A stretch of 62,684 nt of DNA from assembly GCA_010015675.1 (NCBI GenBank), contig ML977037.1:144435-207118 (forward strand). The letters are read 5' to 3'. Position numbers and translations under genes: made by a program. This DNA is from Byssothecium circinans (lineage: Eukaryota; Ascomycota; Dothideomycetes; Pleosporales; Massarinaceae). The notes beneath the pieces were generated by a model that was not told the origin of the DNA, did no database searches, and saw only the letters and a list, made by a program, of their open reading frames with translations. Position 1 is the stretch's first letter, and each line of letters begins with the position of its first letter. Below, piece by piece: positions 57,563 to 62,684 of this stretch.

Positions 57563-58024
57563 ATGGCCACACACACAACGTCCCGCTTCCACCGCACCAG
57601 CTCATCATCCGCAGAAAGAAAATGCAGGTTCGCGAAATCTGGTAACCTCTCACTGTCCGCTTTATTTCGCTCTGCCTACCCGGTCACGGGATGCGTTATC
57701 ACGGCTGGACGATGCGTATCGATGGAGGTTCGATTGGAACCTACGCCTCAGGAATCAAGGATTGTGTTGTATTACAAGCGCAACGTATGCACATCATGCA
57801 ACCTCTTAATCAACTTCTGGTGCGCCGGACTCAACGCAACATGTACTAGCTCACCCACGCAGTATCACCTCCACTACGTGATTTCTTCTCCATGGGTAAC
57901 AGCGAATAACTCGGCGGGTCCACCTCAAAACCGGTATCTGCATGCTATCCGAGCTTGCGGCCATGGCGTATACACGCTATCGCTTCTCCAGTCCGAACTC
58001 GAGCCCTTATTCGTTGGATGCTGA
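57563..58024 (+). CDS. Doubtful 153-codon open frame
   Basis: Starts MATHTTSRFHRTSSSS and ends LEPLFVGC. It has eight cysteines and a Ser-rich N-terminus but no signal peptide or recognisable domain. It may be chance or part of a decayed gene. The convergent 164-codon frame lies about 110 bp further on. Confidence 0.15.
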   Translation: MATHTTSRFHRTSSSSAERKCRFAKSGNLSLSALFRSAYPVTGCVITAGRCVSMEVRLEPTPQESRIVLYYKRNVCTSCNLLINFWCAGLNATCTSSPTQYHLHYVISSPWVTANNSAGPPQNRYLHAIRACGHGVYTLSLLQSELEPLFVGC

Positions 58025-58135
58025 ATGACTTTCTGTACGAGATGTTGTCTAGGATGCCGTAGTGCTCAATCATGTTTACCTGCGAGTCGATGGCCAAGTC
58101 TTGTTCGCGGAAGGATAGAACGCCGCGTTTGGAGG

Positions 58136-58630
58136 CTAGGAGGGCGAGTTGGGAGAGTTGGATACGGTGACGAACGTGCCGAATAACTCTGTAAGCGGGT
58201 CCACTGTTACAGCGGAGAGAAGGTGGTCTCCGGGCGAGTCGAGTTCTTCGCGGACGTGGTCGGGGTGTGACAGTTGATTCTGGGGTTGAAGTGGTGTTCC
58301 TATGCTTCGAGATGAGCCATGGTGGATGATGAATGACTCTGCTGAGATAGACGGCAAAGAATTACCAGATTGTGTTGAAGTACTGTGAAATGCTAGGTAT
58401 ACATAGCTAGCGGTGCCAGATGCATTTCTTTCTACCATATAAGTGCCATCACTATGCTGTATGTTGGGTGGTATCTGGTAGTGGCAATATTTGCCGAGGC
58501 ATGCTAACCCCGAAGAGGCTACTGCACGGAGAGTTTCCTCCCCAACCTCGAACCTCATGTCGGAATCTGCATTCCATTTGAAGTTCCAGATGTCCCTTTC
58601 ACTCTGCATTATACCCCGTTTTCGTCCCAT
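58136..58630 (-). CDS. Doubtful 164-codon open frame
   Basis: Starts MGRKRGIMQSERDIWNFKW. The composition is protein-like (mixed charged and hydrophobic residues, an ordered-looking first 100 residues, Pro/Ser-rich later part), but no family is recognised and no splice partner was found on either side. It could be an orphan gene or remnant. Confidence 0.25.
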   Translation of the reverse strand: MGRKRGIMQSERDIWNFKWNADSDMRFEVGEETLRAVASSGLACLGKYCHYQIPPNIQHSDGTYMVERNASGTASYVYLAFHSTSTQSGNSLPSISAESFIIHHGSSRSIGTPLQPQNQLSHPDHVREELDSPGDHLLSAVTVDPLTELFGTFVTVSNSPNSPS

Positions 58631-59215
58631 CTCGGCCCGTTGCAGCTTTGTCCTTCCGATGTCTCTCAGCTAGCGCCCTCTTACTTCTCTGCACACGGCT
58701 GTGCTGTGGCGGTACTCGGCGCCAGCCCGCCGTCCGCCCTCGCTGCGGTGCACCAGTCAGCAGCATATGCTATATGGTATGTGGTGGTTAGCTCCACGTC
58801 GATTTGGCGGTTCGTCAACTGGTGGGCCTCACCCATTATCGACGGGCCATTTTCCTTTTAGCATCAGAATCTAGAGCAGATGGCGCCCTTGGCCACGACT
58901 CTCGATGCAAGTGTTGCCAAATCGAGTGTGGCCTGTTTGGTCAAGCAGCCCTATGTACAAACGAGGGCGTCCAGAGCTGAGAAGTGGTGGCTCACTCGTG
59001 CCCAAGGCGGTGTCACACAGCCAGTCCTCGATGACGCATTCGTAAAACTCGGTTTGATTACGAGCCTTCTGTGTGGCTCCCAAATGTCTCCATCCAGACT
59101 TATGCGTAGGCCCGCTTTATTGCCCCGACTGCCCCCATTCCCTGGGAGGCCTCTGCGATCCTTGTAGCTACACCTTTCCTCGTCAAACATCCATCCGACT
59201 TCACTTTTGTCAGTC

Positions 59216-60328
59216 ATGGCCTACTATGCGCCATCTTCTCCTATGCTGAGCCGCTTTTCCTTTCGCTCCAAGCCGCTCCTTTTCTCCATCGCCGCTCTCA
59301 TTGTCATCGTCTTCCTCTTCTATACCCCACTACCCAGTTCCTGTGACGCTTACAGCGACACTGTGGTCTGCCAGGTAGCCGACAAAGCGAGAAATCACTT
59401 CCCATACAAGAGCCATGCCCAAGTAAAGTACCAGGACCTCGCTCATGTCAAGTCAAAATATGCATTTGCTACCTTCCTGTCCGGCAAAGAAGACGCGACC
59501 ATCGACGACCCATACTTCATTGGCGTGCGCATCCTCACCTACCAGCTCCTGCACGCAAGCGACACCCGATCAAGCGATCCCGCCATACCCTTCGTCGTCC
59601 TCTGTACCGACAAGGTCCCCGAAGCGCAACGCGAACGACTTCGAAAAGATGGCGCCATCGTCATCATCGGCGAATCTATCAAATCTGACTGGGCCAAAAC
59701 GAGCGTCAGTACGTGGGAAGGCATCATGACGAAGCTGCGACTGTGGGAGCTCACCCAGTTTGAGCGCATCGCCTTGCTTGACGGCGACACGGTTCTTACC
59801 CATCCGCTCGACGGAATCTTCTCCGACCCCGCTGTCCAACTCCAAGAAACTCTCTTCAACAAGACGGGGGATGCCATAAAGCCCGACGAAGCCACTCTTC
59901 CATCCACGTACTCATTTGCAGGCGTTCCCGAGATGAAGAAAGAGCACCACTACCCACCCACAGAGGAACAACACGACTTCCCAAACATCAACTATCTAAA
60001 TGGAGGATTCTTTGTGTTTAAACCCTCGCTCGAAATGCTCAACTACTATCTCTCCGTTCTCAAGATCCCCGGCCGCTTCAATCCTGAGCTACAGGAACAG
60101 AATCTGCTGAACTATGCGCACCGCCGTGAAGGTAGCATGTCCTGGACACAGCTAGCCAACACATGGAACATACACTTCGCGAACTTTGACGATTTAGAGG
60201 GCGGCGTGAAGAGCTTACACGAAAAGTGGTGGACACCTCAGGACGAACGGCTCACGAAGTACATGCTTGCGTGGCGATGGCGGATGGATGGATTTTTCGA
60301 AAGCCAGGATGCGCTGAGTAAGGAGTAA
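59216..60328 (+). CDS. Glycosyltransferase family 8 protein, type II membrane
   Basis: Single exon, 370 residues from ATG 59216 (the frame extends a few codons upstream without ATG). A short cytosolic N-terminus, one membrane anchor (about 20-38, LLFSIAALIVIVFLFYTPL) and a lumenal catalytic domain make a Golgi-type topology. GT8 features: ATFLSGKEDATIDDPYFIGV and LTYQLLH at the start of the domain, the metal/nucleotide-sugar DxD site LLDGDTVL, then NYLNGGFFVFKPSLEMLNYY and a WNIHFANFDD stretch. These resemble glycogenin-like GT8 enzymes. It is unlikely to be glycogenin itself because of the membrane anchor; a role in glycan or wall precursor synthesis is inferred. Donor and acceptor are unknown. 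Confidence 0.87.
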   Translation: MAYYAPSSPMLSRFSFRSKPLLFSIAALIVIVFLFYTPLPSSCDAYSDTVVCQVADKARNHFPYKSHAQVKYQDLAHVKSKYAFATFLSGKEDATIDDPYFIGVRILTYQLLHASDTRSSDPAIPFVVLCTDKVPEAQRERLRKDGAIVIIGESIKSDWAKTSVSTWEGIMTKLRLWELTQFERIALLDGDTVLTHPLDGIFSDPAVQLQETLFNKTGDAIKPDEATLPSTYSFAGVPEMKKEHHYPPTEEQHDFPNINYLNGGFFVFKPSLEMLNYYLSVLKIPGRFNPELQEQNLLNYAHRREGSMSWTQLANTWNIHFANFDDLEGGVKSLHEKWWTPQDERLTKYMLAWRWRMDGFFESQDALSKE

Positions 60329-61020
60329 TCAAACATCTCTTTTTATGGAACTTTTGCATTACAAAGGCGTTTAATAGTCCGAGGTATTATCAGGCGTTCG
60401 GGTGGACCACTTTGTGCGACTCGACAAATTTGGGCTGGGTTGGAAGGCAATTAAACCCAAAGGCGGGCTGAGGAATGACAACTGGTCATCCCACTAGGCT
60501 GTCCCTCATTGTAAGACTTATCAGGACTGGAACGGGAAGGTGCTTGGAGTTTCTCAAGGTTCTACCGGGCTGACATATGTGTCAAACAATTTTGCATCTA
60601 TTTTATGGCGATGGATATCCCGTCAGGTTTCTGCAAGGCTATGTAGGAGGTGGCCTTGGGGGCAGAAGCCAGCACCCCACGCTCTTATCGAACTTACATC
60701 TTCAATTCACCACATGATACAACATTTCAGCCAGCCGTGTCCTACGGAGAGATCAGACTAACCCTGCACAAACCAATAGTTTCAGGTAACCGCGTAGAGC
60801 CTGATCGCCTTGAGTCAAAAACCCTTGCGCACTCGCGGCTCACAGCTTCTCCCACTATTGCCTTTATGCATCGTAACACGCGGTTTCAACGCTCGTTTCC
60901 CACAGCAACCCTTGACTCAGCCACAACCAAGCGATAGAACTGCGCAGGCATGGACACGCCGCCGATGGCGCATGCGCTTTCAGTGTTACTATTTTTAACC
61001 TTTCGGCTAAGCTTGCCTAT
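60329..61020. other. Intergenic region before the AT-rich tract
   Basis: About 690 bp of ordinary composition between the GT8 gene and the AT-rich repeat DNA. No gene is seen. Confidence 0.45.
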
Positions 61021-62684
61021 TATTGTAGGCTGAAAGATCAGTTACCATACTCCATGGTATCTGCTTACATATATGCGTATGACTTTGATTCGGTGTTCAA
61101 CTTAGTCTTGGATAGGTTTAGTACATCTTTATTTTTGTTTGCAGGTGGTATGCTCTAGGTTCAGATTATTTATGACCTCCCACTCTTCATAAACCTGACC
61201 GTTGAACAGCTTGTTTTCGCTTAGGATTAGCGGCGTAAGCTTCTTACAAGGTCGGAGGTTGACTTTCTATTTAACTGCGTAGCTACGCAAGCGGAAGCGT
61301 GGGTATGGTTTTGTCGATTCGGCCAGCCAATTTTTTGGGTGCGGACAGCTTTTGGGAACTAACTACGTTAGAGTGACATGGTCCTACATTCTGACTGATG
61401 CTGCAGATAGGTGTGCATTTGTAGATGTTGATAAATGTAGCACAGCACATGTTAAATAAGGTGACTATAGTTAATGACTAATTTTCCGTCACTTAAGTGG
61501 AATCACGTGAGTTCATACATAAGGTAGTGAGTGTAAGGGAAAGAGGAGGTGCTAATAGATAGAATCTTATTCTAAGAACGTAGTAAGTATAACGTATTCT
61601 ACTACTAAGACAGCTAAACTACTAAGATAGCTACTTTTCCTTAGCAATACTAATACTACACTTATTACAAAATATCTCTACTACTAAATGCGATACTTAT
61701 TTAATAAGAAGGTAGAATTAAGCTTACCCTTTAAGCTTATTATTTAGGCTAATTTAGAAGCCTTTAACGTACTATAGTAGTATTTAATATCTACTATTAA
61801 AGCTTTTTTAACTACCTTAATAAAATTACCTTTTACTTAATAATAGTACTAAACTATTTAAAACTATCCTTAACTAAAGAAGATATACTTATCTAATATA
61901 TCCTTAACTTTAATTTATAAGGATTTACGCTTAACTTAAGTAAAGTATTAGATATAGCAAATAAACTACTACGTAAGTAGAGTAGTAAGAAAGTAGGTAT
62001 TAACTAAATAGTATAGTTTATAAACTATTTAGAATAATTATAAATCGTTTAGAACTATTTAAAGGACTATTAGAAGGCACTATAAGAAGATCCTAAGGTA
62101 GTTAGTATAGAGTTTAAGCTTATATAAGATACTAAAGTAAAGTATAGTATATATAATAATAATATATATAACTTTAATAAGACTAGCATTTAGATAGGTA
62201 TTATTAGCTCTATAAAAGTAGTTACTAGCTTAGAGAAGTAAGTAAAGCCTATAATAGTTTAGCTAGATAATAAAGAGTAGGTAATAAAGATTAATAGTAA
62301 CGTAAAGTACTACTAAAGTACGTATACTACTAAACTACGTAGAATTCCTTAGTAATACTATTACTATCTTTAATGCAAAAATACTATAATAATATTATAC
62401 TAAAGCACTTTAATATAAAAGTAGACTTTAGCTTACTCTTACTATATATAATAAAGGCTAATTTCTAAGCCTCTAATGCGCTACTAAAGCCTTTAATATT
62501 AAGGACTAAGTCCTTAATAAACGCGCTAAAGGAATACCTTTTTAAGTAGAAATAGTTCTAAACTATTTAAAACTATCCCTAACTAAGTATAAGATAATTG
62601 TTAAATATAACGTAAAGTACTACCGAACCGCGCACACCACCAAACCGCGCAGAAATGCTTGGCAAGGAACATCAACTAGTATTA
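61021..62684. repeat. AT-rich, RIP-mutated repeat tract
   Basis: Composition shifts from near-balanced to strongly AT-rich, especially after about 61540, where TA dinucleotides dominate and CpA, TpG and CpG are scarce. No open frame of note. Three diverged copies of one element can be aligned by eye, starting at about 61591, 62299 and 62609 (all begin AACGTA); the second and third are 310 bp apart. Later segments also pair up: AAACTATTTAAAACTATCC occurs near 61851 and 62563. Differences between copies are mostly C-to-T and G-to-A. This is the signature of repeat-induced point mutation on a transposon or satellite. The element type cannot be told. The tract continues beyond the window. Confidence 0.85.
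62609..62684. repeat. Least mutated copy of the repeat, cut by the window end
   Basis: This copy keeps GC-rich stretches (ACCGAACCGCGCACACCACC) where the copy at 62299 has TA-rich ones. It begins a unit that runs off the window. The frame reading PRTPPNRAEMLGKE is open, but 76 bp are too few to name a family. Confidence 0.7.

Larger units (their letters stand above)
57037..59215. other. Gene-poor region
   Basis: About 2.2 kb between the F-box gene and the GT8 gene. A T-rich run (about 57036-57056) just after the F-box gene fits its 3' UTR. Two doubtful open frames are listed separately. Nothing else is recognised. Confidence 0.45.

Overview
The window reads as nuclear DNA of a filamentous ascomycete (Pezizomycotina). 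Genes are split by very short introns (mostly 45-60 nt, GT...AG with CTNAC-like branch points), and the set is typical of these fungi: Kex2, Pal1, Abp1, a bilirubin-oxidase-like multicopper oxidase, an RTC4-domain protein and a DUF3807-like protein. A dothideomycete, probably Pleosporales, fits the gene content and the RIP-mutated AT-rich tail, but that placement is inference. Twenty-one gene models could be built by joining reading frames at splice sites; in every spliced model the exons add up to a whole number of codons. No tRNA, rRNA, CRISPR array or obvious secondary-metabolite cluster was found.

Layout. 1-5 kb: a dynamin-family GTPase, then a small secreted cysteine-rich protein (effector candidate) on the other strand. 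5.8-18.4 kb: a dense block with a very large PhoD-like phosphatase, divergent KEX2, RCL1 and an RTC4-domain gene. 19.8-21.8 kb: a secreted multicopper oxidase. 21.8-26.7 kb: about 5 kb without a supportable gene. 26.7-32.7 kb: a DUF3807-like gene, a secreted fasciclin-domain protein, an MBL-fold protein and a PWWP chromatin protein. 32.7-36.1 kb: no supportable gene. 36.1-46.5 kb: PAL1, USB1, an uncharacterised protein, DUS2, RPF2 and a CGFS monothiol glutaredoxin. 47.1-48.4 kb: a decayed FAD-dependent oxidoreductase. 49.3-57.0 kb: ABP1 and a 1527-residue F-box/zinc-binding protein. 59.2-60.3 kb: a GT8 glycosyltransferase. From about 61 kb to the end: AT-rich, TpA-rich DNA built of diverged repeat copies with the marks of repeat-induced point mutation.

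How the genes relate. Most are unlinked housekeeping functions: secretory processing (Kex2), ribosome biogenesis (Rcl1, Rpf2), U6 snRNA and tRNA maturation (Usb1, Dus2), actin and endocytosis (Abp1, Pal1, the dynamin), chromatin (PWWP) and iron/redox (glutaredoxin). The points most worth following are the effector-like secreted protein; the inverted pair of ATCTGATAA sites, a match to the SreA/Fep1 iron-regulator consensus, upstream of the glutaredoxin gene; the RIP-mutated repeats at the right end, with a less mutated copy running off the window; and the oxidoreductase pseudogene.
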